A DNA stretch of 64,000 nucleotides, taken from the NCBI GenBank assembly GCA_946405135.1, contig CAMJGD010000012.1, forward strand, positions 1-64,000, read 5' to 3'. This DNA comes from an uncultured Clostridiaceae bacterium. Its GTDB lineage: Bacteria; Bacillota; Clostridia; Clostridiales; Clostridiaceae. Below the pieces are notes generated by a model. That model worked only from the letters and a program-made list of their open reading frames with translations, made no database searches and had not been told where the DNA came from. Within the stretch, counting starts at the first letter, position 1. Every line of letters starts with the position of its first letter. This document shows, one piece after another, positions 1-8,072 of the stretch. A program made the translations under genes and the position numbers.

Positions 1-54
1 AACCCCTGTTACCACCGTGAAAGGGTGGTGTCTTAACCGCTTGACCAAGGAGCC
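1..54 (-). tRNA. tRNA-Glu (UUC), cut by window edge
   Basis: Read on the minus strand this is the 5' part of a tRNA: acceptor strand, D arm, anticodon arm and part of the T arm. The anticodon loop is CTTTCAC, giving anticodon UUC (Glu). It is identical over its length to the complete tRNA-Glu at 258-332, so the two are tandem duplicates. The 3' end lies outside the window. Confidence 0.95.
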
Positions 55-90
55 AGGGAAAATACTTTATTGCTTGTTTATTTAAATAAA

Positions 91-167
91 TGGCGACCCA
101 GAAGGGGCTCGAACCCTCGACCTCCGGCGTGACAGGCCGGCACTCTAACCAACTGAGCCACTGGGCC
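91..167 (-). tRNA. tRNA-Asp (GUC)
   Basis: Complete 77-nt cloverleaf on the minus strand with the 3' CCA encoded. The acceptor stem pairs GGCCCAG with the complementary 3' strand, the T arm carries GGTTCGAG, and the anticodon loop CTGTCAC gives anticodon GUC (Asp). It is the third of four tRNAs read from the promoter at 400-428. Confidence 0.96.
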
Positions 168-175
168 ATATAATG

Positions 176-251
176 TGGTGGGCACAACAGGGCTCGAACC
201 TGTGACCCTCTGCTTGTAAGGCAGATGCTCTCCCAGCTGAGCTATGCGCCC
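176..251 (-). tRNA. tRNA-Val (UAC)
   Basis: Complete 76-nt cloverleaf on the minus strand with encoded CCA. The acceptor begins GGGCGCA, the T arm contains GGTTCGAG, and the anticodon loop TTACAAG gives UAC (Val). It lies 8 nt upstream of tRNA-Asp and 6 nt downstream of tRNA-Glu, so the cluster is probably one transcript. Confidence 0.96.
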
Positions 252-257
252 ACATTA

Positions 258-332
258 TGGTGACTCCTAGGGGAATCGAACCCCTGTTACCACCGTGAAA
301 GGGTGGTGTCTTAACCGCTTGACCAAGGAGCC
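258..332 (-). tRNA. tRNA-Glu (UUC)
   Basis: Complete 75-nt cloverleaf on the minus strand. Acceptor GGCTCCT pairs with AGGAGTC, the anticodon loop CTTTCAC gives UUC (Glu), and CCA is encoded. It is the first gene of the minus-strand tRNA cluster, and a second copy starts at 1-54. Confidence 0.96.
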
Positions 333-399
333 ATATACTTTATTTAGTCAAGATTCGCATTCATTACGTTGAATCCTGCTGCAAAACCTGACATAGAAT

Positions 400-428
400 A
401 TAATACATAAAAAAAGCTCAACTGTCAA
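400..428 (-). promoter_or_regulatory. sigma-A promoter of the tRNA cluster
   Basis: On the minus strand TTGACA (423-428) is separated by exactly 17 nt from TATTAT (400-405). It lies about 65 nt upstream of the first tRNA-Glu, which suits a stable-RNA operon. No gene lies between it and the tRNAs. Confidence 0.75.
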
Positions 429-556
429 CTGTTTTTTAAATAATTTATATTTTTTTGTATAATAATATTTTAACCAGTTAATCCAATGGCTCATTATATT
501 TCATAGTTTTACCTTTATATTTCAATTATAAGCATAATCCTAGGTACATTATTTAT

Positions 557-931
557 CTATTGAATCTTAGATAATTCTACTAAGGCACAGCCCTCTACAG
601 CTACTATTCCATTTTCTTTGCAGTAATTTATGATTTCTTCACTTTCTGCTCCTGGCTGAATCAAAACATATTTTACTCCTACTTCTTTTCCTTCTTTAAC
701 TATGTTTATTCCTTTAGAAGGATGTATGCATAGATCTATTACATCTATTTCATAAGGAACTTCTTTTAAGCTTTTATAAGCTTCTTCCCCGCCATATTTA
801 GGATTCACGCCTTCTACATTATATCCAGCTTCTTTTAAACTGTTTAATATTTTAAAAGCATATTTTGTACTATTTAGAACGTCTCCTGCCACTACCCAAT
901 TTTTATAACTCATAAAATCTTGAGCTTTCAT
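557..931 (-). CDS. CoA-binding domain protein (YccU/CoA_binding_2 family)
   Basis: A 124-residue protein that is a single Rossmann-like CoA-binding domain, the length usual for stand-alone members of this family. Visible features are the nucleotide-binding strand and loop VVAGDVLNST (residues 13-22), the VNPK segment after the second strand (42-45), and a C-terminal QPGAESEE/GCALVEL region resembling family signatures. The start is supported by AAAAGGGG about 9 nt upstream of ATG. It sits divergent to the nitrilase gene at 1100. The family is thought to bind CoA, but its cellular role is not settled, and nothing nearby narrows it. Confidence 0.8.
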   Translation of the reverse strand: MKAQDFMSYKNWVVAGDVLNSTKYAFKILNSLKEAGYNVEGVNPKYGGEEAYKSLKEVPYEIDVIDLCIHPSKGINIVKEGKEVGVKYVLIQPGAESEEIINYCKENGIVAVEGCALVELSKIQ

Positions 932-1099
932 ATAATAACACCCCTTTTAATATAATAATTTTAGTGGTTGCTCAATACTGCAGCCATTAAACTTACCAAG
1001 TATTTTCTATAAAATTATTATCTATTAATTTCATCTATGTTATTCATACTGTTAATATATTATATCAATATGGTAAAATTAATAAAAGGTGGTGTTAAT

Positions 1100-1918
1100 A
1101 TGAGAATAGGATTAGCACAAATGGATATAATATGGCAAGATAAGAAGCAGAATAAAGAAAAATGCCTTGAATTTATAAAAAAGGCTGATTTCCATGGCAT
1201 AGACCTTTTATTATTTCCCGAAATGACCCTTACTGGATTTTCTATGGATACAAATGACCTTGGAGAAGGAGATTATCTCCACTCCCCTACAGTAGAATGG
1301 TTTAGGGACAATGCCTGTGCTTTTAATATGAATATAGGATTTGGATATATCGAAAAAACTGAAGGTAAAGGACTAAATAATTTTTGTATAGTATCTAGCC
1401 AGGGTAAAGTACTAAGCAGCTATTCTAAAATCCATCCTTTTTCCTTTGGTGAAGAGTCAAAATTTTATGTAGGCGGAGAAGATTTCTGCATCACTGAAAT
1501 AAATGATATATGTATCGGCAGTACAGTATGCTATGATTTAAGGTTTCCTGAACTTTACCAAATACTATCTAAAAAAGCTCAAATCATCGCAGTTATTGCC
1601 AATTGGCCTAAACAAAGAAGAGATGCTTGGACAACTCTTCTAAAAGCAAGAGCTATAGAAAATCAATGCTATATAGCAGGAGTTAATAAGGTTGGAAACT
1701 GGGGGAAAACAGCTTATTCTGGAGACTCTATGATAATATCTCCCTTGGGGGAAATATTATGCTCTAGTACAGAAAAAGAAGAATTAATTTTTGCTGATAT
1801 TCATAAAAGTAAAGTATCCGAACTTAGAAATTCTTTTAAAGTAAAACAAGATAGAAGAGAAGAACTTTATATAAAAGGCTATACTGAAAATTTCACTAGC
1901 AAAGGAGATTTCAAATGA
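1100..1918 (+). CDS. carbon-nitrogen hydrolase (nitrilase superfamily, omega-amidase-like)
   Basis: A 272-residue single-domain nitrilase-superfamily enzyme that hydrolyses a C-N bond, most likely of a small amide. The Glu-Lys-Cys triad is visible: E41 in FPEMTLTGF, K110 in SKIHPF and C144 in STVCYDLRFPELY. The last motif resembles Nit2/YafV omega-amidases, which deamidate 2-oxoglutaramate or 2-oxosuccinamate, but the substrate is inferred. An in-frame ATG exists at 1037, but the start at 1100 is chosen because AAAAGGTGG sits just upstream and the family starts MRIGLAQM. Its stop overlaps the start of the next gene (ATGA), so the two are translationally coupled. Confidence 0.85.
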   Translation: MRIGLAQMDIIWQDKKQNKEKCLEFIKKADFHGIDLLLFPEMTLTGFSMDTNDLGEGDYLHSPTVEWFRDNACAFNMNIGFGYIEKTEGKGLNNFCIVSSQGKVLSSYSKIHPFSFGEESKFYVGGEDFCITEINDICIGSTVCYDLRFPELYQILSKKAQIIAVIANWPKQRRDAWTTLLKARAIENQCYIAGVNKVGNWGKTAYSGDSMIISPLGEILCSSTEKEELIFADIHKSKVSELRNSFKVKQDRREELYIKGYTENFTSKGDFK

Positions 1919-3168
1919 TTCATCATCAGGTAATCATATTAGGAGGGGGAGCTTCAGGGCTCATGGCTTCTATATTATGCAAGGATTTTGGTTTAGATGC
2001 TGCCCTCATTGAAGGTAATGATAGAGTAGGTAAAAAGATACTGACCACAGGTAATGGAAGATGTAATATAACTAATAAATATATAGAAAAACCTTTTAAT
2101 AGATATCACAGCAGTAATTTAGAATTTTTTCATACTGTGTTAAATAATTTTGACGTTAATTCTACTATAGACTTTTTTTATTCTTTAGGACTCCCTTTAG
2201 CTCAATTAGAGGAAGGAAAAATGTATCCATTATCCCTTCAGGCATCCTCCGTACTAGATATATTCAGGATGTCTTTAGAAGATAGAGAAATCCCTATATA
2301 TTTAAATAGCAAGATTATCGAAATAAAACACTCTAATAATGAGTTTAGCTTAAAAGATTCAAAAGGCGAATTATATAAATGCAAAAAACTTATTTTGGCC
2401 TGCGGAGGCAAGTCTGCCCCTAGCACAGGCTCTGATGGCTCTGGTTTTAAATTAGCAAAATCTTTAGGACATAACATACTAGGACCTGTACCATCACTGG
2501 TACAGTTAAAGCTTGACTATCCCCACTTAAAAGCTCTTTCTGGCATAAAGTTTAATGGAACTGCTGAAATACTTGTAAATGGAGATGTGAAAAGACAAGA
2601 ATATGGAGAAATACTATTTACAGATTACGGTATATCCGGTCCTCCCATATTACAGCTAAGCAGAGTTGCAGCCTATGGTATAAATCATAAAGAAGACGTG
2701 TCATTAAATCTTGATATGATGTACACTATGTCACTAGAAGAAGTGGAAAACTTTCTAGAGGGACGCTGGGCCATGTTCTCTTATAGAAGCGTATATGACT
2801 CTTTTATAGGAGTAATAAATAAAAAGCTAATACCTACTCTCTTAAAAGAAGCAGGTATTATGAACATTCATAAGCCTTGCTCTGATTTAACTTGGTCTGA
2901 AAAAAAGTCTATCTATAATTTATTAAAATGCTGGAAATTCAAAGTTACAGATACAAACAATTTTAATAATTCTCAAGTTACTGCAGGAGGAATAAACACA
3001 AAGGAAGTATGGGAAGAAACCTTAGAGTCAAAAATAATAAAAGATTTATATTTCTGCGGAGAGATTTTAGATGTAGATGGTGATTGCGGCGGCTACAATC
3101 TTCAATGGGCATGGAGTTCAGCCTATGCCGCAGCAAAAGCCTGCAAAAACAGTTCATCCAATCCATAA
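1915..3168 (+). CDS. FAD-dependent oxidoreductase, HI0933/BaiN family
   Basis: A 417-residue flavoprotein. The N-terminal dinucleotide-binding loop is GGGASG (10-15), followed by the family motif TGNGRCNITN (45-54). The C-terminal FAD contact region, with CGEILDVDGDCGGYNLQ, is about 30 residues from the end. Length and motif order match the HI0933/BaiN family. Some members reduce unsaturated substrates such as bile-acid intermediates, but most have no known substrate, so none is assigned. Its ATG overlaps the nitrilase stop by 4 nt. Its last codons lie in the left arm of a long hairpin, and the stop codon lies mainly in the loop. Confidence 0.85.
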   Translation: MIHHQVIILGGGASGLMASILCKDFGLDAALIEGNDRVGKKILTTGNGRCNITNKYIEKPFNRYHSSNLEFFHTVLNNFDVNSTIDFFYSLGLPLAQLEEGKMYPLSLQASSVLDIFRMSLEDREIPIYLNSKIIEIKHSNNEFSLKDSKGELYKCKKLILACGGKSAPSTGSDGSGFKLAKSLGHNILGPVPSLVQLKLDYPHLKALSGIKFNGTAEILVNGDVKRQEYGEILFTDYGISGPPILQLSRVAAYGINHKEDVSLNLDMMYTMSLEEVENFLEGRWAMFSYRSVYDSFIGVINKKLIPTLLKEAGIMNIHKPCSDLTWSEKKSIYNLLKCWKFKVTDTNNFNNSQVTAGGINTKEVWEETLESKIIKDLYFCGEILDVDGDCGGYNLQWAWSSAYAAAKACKNSSSNP

Positions 3169-3188
3169 AAGGATTGGATGAACTGTTT
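3147..3188. terminator. long bidirectional hairpin overlapping a stop codon
   Basis: An 18-bp perfect inverted repeat (3147-3164 and 3171-3188) with a 6-nt loop. The left arm is coding sequence of the flavoprotein gene and its TAA stop occupies 3166-3168 in the loop. On the minus strand the hairpin is followed by a T run, so it should terminate the convergent thioesterase gene. The plus strand has only TTT, so termination there is likely weaker. Confidence 0.75.
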
Positions 3189-3237
3189 AAAGTAGAAAGC
3201 TTGTCCACCTTGAAAGCACTAGTCGCAAATACTAAAT

Positions 3238-3984
3238 TTATTTTTCCCAAGTGCTTTCAAGAAGTGTAAGTTTCTTTCCTTCGTCATTTACTATCTTGTG
3301 TCTGCAAACTATTCTATCTTCCATTTCATTTATTTCTGTCAAGGCCTTTATTACATGCCCATAAGTGGTTTCTTTCAAATATTCCACTTTTATTCTCTTT
3401 AATGTATAGTGAAGTACTATATCTAATGGAACAGATTCTATAGCCCAAGAAACATACTTGGCATTGTTCACATGTCTATTGGTATCTATGTCGCTGTACC
3501 TTACCACAAATTCCTTATCACTATGCACTTCTTCAAAATCTTCTATAGAGTCAATTACTATTTCATCATTAGCATTTTCATCTATTCCGTAAGCTTTATA
3601 AAAACCATCACTTACTCTTATAGGTCTTCTCTTCTCTGTATTTATTAAAAACCAAGTGGAATTAGCCCTGCCTATGATACATCCATTACTATCTAATATC
3701 TCATATCTTCTATAGGCATAAAACTTTCTGAAGGAATGGGGAATAGTTTTAATAACTATTTTTTCTCCATACAAAGGATACCTGTCTATAGTTATGTCCC
3801 ATTTATATAATACCCAAGCTAATTTATTTTGTTCTAAGTAGTCCATACCTACACCTAAGGTATCACTCTGATACATAGATAAATCTCCAAAATAATTTAT
3901 TATGCTTGTAATTAAAGCTTTTCTTTTGTAATCTATGTCATAATAATTAATACTATATTCCTTAGACGTTACAATCCCTTCCAT
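3238..3984 (-). CDS. acyl-ACP thioesterase (FatA/FatB-type)
   Basis: A 248-residue double hot-dog protein of the acyl-ACP thioesterase family, which releases free fatty acids from acyl carrier protein in the cytosol. The N-terminal half contains the first hot-dog domain. The second contains the catalytic-region motif DIDTNRHVNNAKY (165-177), with the Asn and His arrangement known from FatA/FatB. Length fits bacterial members. The start is supported by GGGAGG 7 nt upstream. It converges with the HI0933 gene and shares the hairpin at 3147-3188. Confidence 0.88.
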   Translation of the reverse strand: MEGIVTSKEYSINYYDIDYKRKALITSIINYFGDLSMYQSDTLGVGMDYLEQNKLAWVLYKWDITIDRYPLYGEKIVIKTIPHSFRKFYAYRRYEILDSNGCIIGRANSTWFLINTEKRRPIRVSDGFYKAYGIDENANDEIVIDSIEDFEEVHSDKEFVVRYSDIDTNRHVNNAKYVSWAIESVPLDIVLHYTLKRIKVEYLKETTYGHVIKALTEINEMEDRIVCRHKIVNDEGKKLTLLESTWEK

Positions 3985-4069
3985 AAGCTTCCCTCCCTAA
4001 TTATTTCTACATACCCTCAACAAGAAAATAGCTAAGGCATCTGCTCCACCCTAGCCATAATTTTTATCA

Positions 4070-4255
4070 TTAACCATTAAGAGCTTCTAATAATTCATTT
4101 ATATCAAATCCATGAACCATAGCTGCTTCTTCTAAAGTTTCCATCTGTGATGCTGGACATCCTACACATCCCATTCCAAAACTCATGAGCACTTCTATAG
4201 ATTCTGGATATTTAGCAACTAACTCTCCTATGGTCATATCCTTATCAATTTTCAT
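4070..4255 (-). CDS. DUF1858 small redox-disulfide domain protein
   Basis: A 61-residue protein consisting only of a DUF1858 domain. It begins with the typical MKIDKDMTIGELV strand-helix, has a CxxC-type pair in GMGCVGCPAS (near 28-37), and continues with ETLEEAAMVHGFD. These domains occur alone or next to hybrid-cluster and other redox proteins and are thought to carry a disulfide or bind a cofactor. No partner is evident here. GAGAGG precedes the ATG. Confidence 0.85.
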   Translation of the reverse strand: MKIDKDMTIGELVAKYPESIEVLMSFGMGCVGCPASQMETLEEAAMVHGFDINELLEALNG

Positions 4256-4359
4256 ATTAACAACCTCTCTTCACTTAAGAATTTGAAATATATTTTATTT
4301 ATGCTAATAATTATACTAAACTGATTAATCAAATTCAAGTGAAATAGTCGGATTTAAAA

Positions 4360-5214
4360 TTATAATCCTCTTACAATTTTTTTGTACTCCATGGGAGTAC
4401 ATCCCTTAAGATTTTTGAATACCCTGTTAAAAGTTTTAACACTATTAAATCCTGACTTAAAAGCTACCTCTGTAATAGACTCCTCATCATTCATAAGGTA
4501 CCATTCTGATTTTGTTATTCTAAAATTATTAAGATATCCTAAAAAGGTCATTCCTGTGTTTTCCTTAAAGAATCTAGTAAAGTAATATTTGCTGAATCCT
4601 ACAGCTTTAGAAATTTCATCTAAGTCAATATTGTTTTGATAGTTTTTTTCAACATATTGAAGAACTTTGTCCAATTTCTGTAGTCTTTCCTTTTGACGGG
4701 TTTCATTTTCTGGTGAATACTCTTCCTCAGGCAAATGCCTAATTAATATACCCGCCAAGTCATATAGTCTTGCCTTTAGTATCAATTTATATCCTTCTTT
4801 TGCTTCACTGCATTCATAAATAATCTCTTTTATCTGCTTTTCCATCAAAGCATGGATTTCACTACCAGGAGTAAGAAACTTGGATCGATAAAACATAGGT
4901 TTTATAGTTCTAACATCTTTTGTTCCTGAAAGAAAAGTATCATATATAGACATTCTAAACTGTATTACTGCTCTATTACTAGATCCCTTTTCCTTAAAAA
5001 AACAGTGCACTTCTCCTGGACCAATTATAAGTATGTCCCCTACTGCCAGATTATATATGTCTTTATTTACGCCCACCTTAAGTACACCTTCTACTAGATA
5101 TATTATTTCAATATCTTCATGCCAATGATGTGGTGTACTAGTATATCCATCATTAAAAAATAATCTGAAAGGAAATTCCGGTTCAAGTACTGTTTTTTCA
5201 TAGCTCCCCTGCAT
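4360..5214 (-). CDS. AraC-family transcriptional regulator
   Basis: A 284-residue regulator. Residues 1-120 form a cupin-type sensor with the HHWHEDIEIIYLVEG sequence typical of AraC regulators of sugar genes. The C-terminal 85 residues hold two helix-turn-helix motifs, LDEISKAVGFSKYYFTRFFK and a second one ending in the signature GFNSVKTFNRVFK. It follows the dehydrogenase/isomerase operon on the same strand after a 114-nt gap, so it is the likely local regulator and probably responds to that pathway's sugar. GGAGG precedes the ATG with 7-nt spacing. Confidence 0.9.
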   Translation of the reverse strand: MQGSYEKTVLEPEFPFRLFFNDGYTSTPHHWHEDIEIIYLVEGVLKVGVNKDIYNLAVGDILIIGPGEVHCFFKEKGSSNRAVIQFRMSIYDTFLSGTKDVRTIKPMFYRSKFLTPGSEIHALMEKQIKEIIYECSEAKEGYKLILKARLYDLAGILIRHLPEEEYSPENETRQKERLQKLDKVLQYVEKNYQNNIDLDEISKAVGFSKYYFTRFFKENTGMTFLGYLNNFRITKSEWYLMNDEESITEVAFKSGFNSVKTFNRVFKNLKGCTPMEYKKIVRGL

Positions 5215-5328
5215 AGGTTATCCTCCAATTTCATAATATTGTGGCAAAGAAACCGCCTTGTCCTATTCTAGATTAATTGACAACAAGGTATACAAGCTTT
5301 TTATATTTTAAGCCTGCATACCTAATAT

Positions 5329-6357
5329 TTATAACTTTATTCTAACTTTCTTTTTACCTGATTCATAAATGCTACATATTATCTTTTGAGTTTTTATAGC
5401 CTCATATCCTGTAATATCAGGCTTTACTCCTAAGCTCAACGCTTCATAATAATTTTTTATTTGTCTTGAGTGGCTCATTCCCCAATATCCTTTTACTCCA
5501 TTGCCATAATCAAAGGTATCCTCAGGATTATTATCTGCAATTAGCTCCCTGCCATCCTTAAATTTAATATGAGCCCTATCACCTACCATCTTTGCAATAC
5601 CCTTTTCACAATGAAGCTCTATTTCTACCGGCGCATCATAACTATAGTAGTTGATAGCATGAAAGGCTGTAACTATTCCATTCTTATATTTTATAACACC
5701 TTCTGCAGAATCTTCAACCTGTATTATTTCATGAGCTCTATTACTTATATTAGCATCAATATAATCTATATCGCTGTCTACAAACCATGCCATAAGATCC
5801 ATGGTATGTATTGCCTGATCTATTATGACTCCTCCGCCTTCTTTATCCCAAGTTCCTTTCCAATCACTATGACTATAGTATTCATCTGATCTATTCCAAG
5901 TAACTTCAAGTTTTCCTGATAATATTTTGCCTAACTCTCCAGATTGTAATGTATTTTTTATAAGTTTTGAACCTGGATTGTATCTATTTTGAAATATAAC
6001 ACCTAGTGTAACCTTATTGTCTTCTGCTGCCTTAATCATTTTTTCTGCATCCTCAAGTTTTATAGACATAGGTTTTTCTGTAAGTACATGTTTCCCAAGA
6101 TTTGAAGCATAAATAGCAACTTCAGGATGTAAATAATGAGGAAGACAAATATGAACTACATCTATATCTTCTTTTGATAACATTTCTTTATAATCTGTAT
6201 AGAAGTTACAATTGTATTGCTCACCCTTGGCTTTTGCTCTATCCTTTTTAATATCACATACTGCAACAACTTCAGCATTATCTAAGGATCTTATAGACTG
6301 TGCATGCATTGGAAATATATTACCACAGCCAATAATAGCTGATTTAAATTTCTTCAT
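5329..6357 (-). CDS. Gfo/Idh/MocA-family oxidoreductase
   Basis: A 342-residue NAD(P)-dependent sugar or polyol dehydrogenase. The N-terminal Rossmann loop is IIGCGNI (8-14), and the family EKP motif is at 94-96, its Lys being the usual catalytic residue. DQAIHTMDL (180-188) supplies the active-site Asp and His. A TTG at 6366 is possible, but the Shine-Dalgarno GGGAGG sits 1 nt from it and about 10 nt from the ATG at 6357, so ATG is preferred. It is the last structural gene of a four-gene operon; the first gene encodes another member of the same family. Confidence 0.88.
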   Translation of the reverse strand: MKKFKSAIIGCGNIFPMHAQSIRSLDNAEVVAVCDIKKDRAKAKGEQYNCNFYTDYKEMLSKEDIDVVHICLPHYLHPEVAIYASNLGKHVLTEKPMSIKLEDAEKMIKAAEDNKVTLGVIFQNRYNPGSKLIKNTLQSGELGKILSGKLEVTWNRSDEYYSHSDWKGTWDKEGGGVIIDQAIHTMDLMAWFVDSDIDYIDANISNRAHEIIQVEDSAEGVIKYKNGIVTAFHAINYYSYDAPVEIELHCEKGIAKMVGDRAHIKFKDGRELIADNNPEDTFDYGNGVKGYWGMSHSRQIKNYYEALSLGVKPDITGYEAIKTQKIICSIYESGKKKVRIKL

Positions 6358-6379
6358 ATTAATCAAACCTCCCTTGATA

Positions 6380-7303
6380 CTATATAAACTTTTTAAGATA
6401 CTCTAATCCAAGGCTTAATCCTTCCTTTACTTTTTCCTCTGTGCCTTCATAGAGAGGGTCTTCGTGCTCAATACTCACTACACCTTTATATCCTATTTCA
6501 TTAAGTTCTCCTAAAAGTTTTTTCCAATCTACTTGGCCTAATCCAGGCATTCTGTATCTCCAATATCCAAAATCCTCTGGGTTTCCTTTTAACTGCTTGT
6601 TTAATACACCATAAACCTTTAGTTTATCCTCAAATACTTCTGTATCCTTTGCATGTACATGGAATATTCTATTCTTAAACTCTTTTACAGGATTAATATA
6701 ATCAATAAGTAAAGCCTTTAGATGAGAAGGATCATAGTTTAATCCAAAATTCTTATTAGGAACTCTCTTAAACATTTCCCTCCAAAGTTCAGGAGAAAAA
6801 GAAATAGTTCCAGGAACACCTTCTTCATGCCATCCCATCATAGGACAGTTTTCAATTATTACATTTATCCCTCTATCTTCAGCATATTTCACCAAATGGC
6901 TGAATACTTCCTGAAATTCATCAAAGTTTTCTTCTAATGACTTGTCTATATTTCTCCCTACAAAAGTACCTACAGAAGGAACTCCTAGCATTACTGCAGC
7001 ATCTACACATTTTTTAAAATGATTGTTTATAAAATTCCTTTTTTCAATATCTCTATGCAAATTATTATCATAATAAGCCAAGGAAGATATAGTAAGACCA
7101 TATTCCTTAAAATATGTCTTAATCTCCTCTGCTTCTTTTTCAGTAAGATTTGCTACATCTATATCGCTGCCTGAATAGTCTCTATCATTATTTCTTGGCC
7201 AACAGGAAACCTCTAAAGATTTAAACCCCTGTTTACTTGCCCATGCAGCCTTTTCCTTCAGTGGCATATTGCCAAGACAACCTGTTAAAAATCCTAAATA
7301 CAT
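6380..7303 (-). CDS. sugar phosphate isomerase/epimerase-like TIM-barrel protein
   Basis: A 307-residue member of the xylose-isomerase-like TIM-barrel family (AP endonuclease 2 fold). Candidate metal ligands fall at the ends of successive strands: E151 (VIIENCP), D191 and H194 (NYDPSHL), H217 (HVHAKD) and E279 (SIEHEDP). This fits a divalent-metal isomerase/epimerase acting on a sugar or ketosugar; the substrate is unknown. GGAGG precedes the ATG. It lies between a paralogous barrel gene (11-nt gap) and a dehydrogenase gene (22-nt gap). Confidence 0.85.
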   Translation of the reverse strand: MYLGFLTGCLGNMPLKEKAAWASKQGFKSLEVSCWPRNNDRDYSGSDIDVANLTEKEAEEIKTYFKEYGLTISSLAYYDNNLHRDIEKRNFINNHFKKCVDAAVMLGVPSVGTFVGRNIDKSLEENFDEFQEVFSHLVKYAEDRGINVIIENCPMMGWHEEGVPGTISFSPELWREMFKRVPNKNFGLNYDPSHLKALLIDYINPVKEFKNRIFHVHAKDTEVFEDKLKVYGVLNKQLKGNPEDFGYWRYRMPGLGQVDWKKLLGELNEIGYKGVVSIEHEDPLYEGTEEKVKEGLSLGLEYLKKFI

Positions 7304-7314
7304 ATAAAATCCTC

Positions 7315-8058
7315 CTAAACTAAACTTTTTAGATATTTATAACTTATTTCTATACTTTCTAGAGAAGGTCTGCTAAAATGCTCCTGTTCTACTATAAGCC
7401 ACTTTGCTTCCTGCTTCTCTGATTCATTTATTATAGATTTAATGTCCATTATTCCATTACCTGCTTCTGTTGACTTCATTTCCTTATCTGTTACTTCCAT
7501 ATCTTTTATATGAATAAGTTCACAGCGTCCTGCATGCTTTTCTACATATTTTACTGGATCTATCCCTGCATACTTTACCCAATAAGTATCAATTTCTGCT
7601 TTAACTAAATCTGCTTTAGTTTCTTTATACAATATATCTAATCCATATTCTCCTTGGAACTTTTCAAATTCATGAGCATGATTATGATAGGCAAATTTTA
7701 ATCCACTTTGCTTACACTTTTCTCCAATGCTATTTAACTTATAAGCCATACGGATAAAATCTTCTCTATTATTATAAGAAGCCCATGGACATATTATATA
7801 TGGATTGCCAATCTCTAAATTGTATTCTATTACCCCTTCAATATTTTCTGTAAGTTCATCTAATGCTACATGACTTCCGCAGACTTTAAGCCCTAAGTCC
7901 TCTAGCAAAGCTTTAAGTTCAAAACTTTTTAAACCGCCATATCCGGCAAACTCCACACCTTCATATCCTATATTTGATACTTTTCTTAATGCATTTTTAA
8001 AATCTTTTTCTGTTTCATCTTTAACACTATATAATTGAATACCTATAGGTAAACTCAT
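7315..8058 (-). CDS. second sugar phosphate isomerase/epimerase-like TIM-barrel protein
   Basis: A 247-residue barrel of the same superfamily as the next gene but clearly divergent from it and shorter. It starts IGIQLYSVKDE, the usual opening of this subfamily. Candidate metal ligands are E130 with the HNHAHE stretch (125-130), D157, H183 (IHIKD) and the Glu residues in VEQEH near 224. AGAAGG precedes the ATG. Two distinct epimerase-type barrels in one operon suggest two different steps, or a two-component enzyme. Confidence 0.84.
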   Translation of the reverse strand: MSLPIGIQLYSVKDETEKDFKNALRKVSNIGYEGVEFAGYGGLKSFELKALLEDLGLKVCGSHVALDELTENIEGVIEYNLEIGNPYIICPWASYNNREDFIRMAYKLNSIGEKCKQSGLKFAYHNHAHEFEKFQGEYGLDILYKETKADLVKAEIDTYWVKYAGIDPVKYVEKHAGRCELIHIKDMEVTDKEMKSTEAGNGIMDIKSIINESEKQEAKWLIVEQEHFSRPSLESIEISYKYLKSLV

Positions 8059-8072
8059 GCTTTCACCTTCTA

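Noticed and set aside
1037-1099. Longer N-terminus for the nitrilase gene
   Set aside because: No ribosome site at 1037. AAAAGGTGG precedes the ATG at 1100, and the family starts there.
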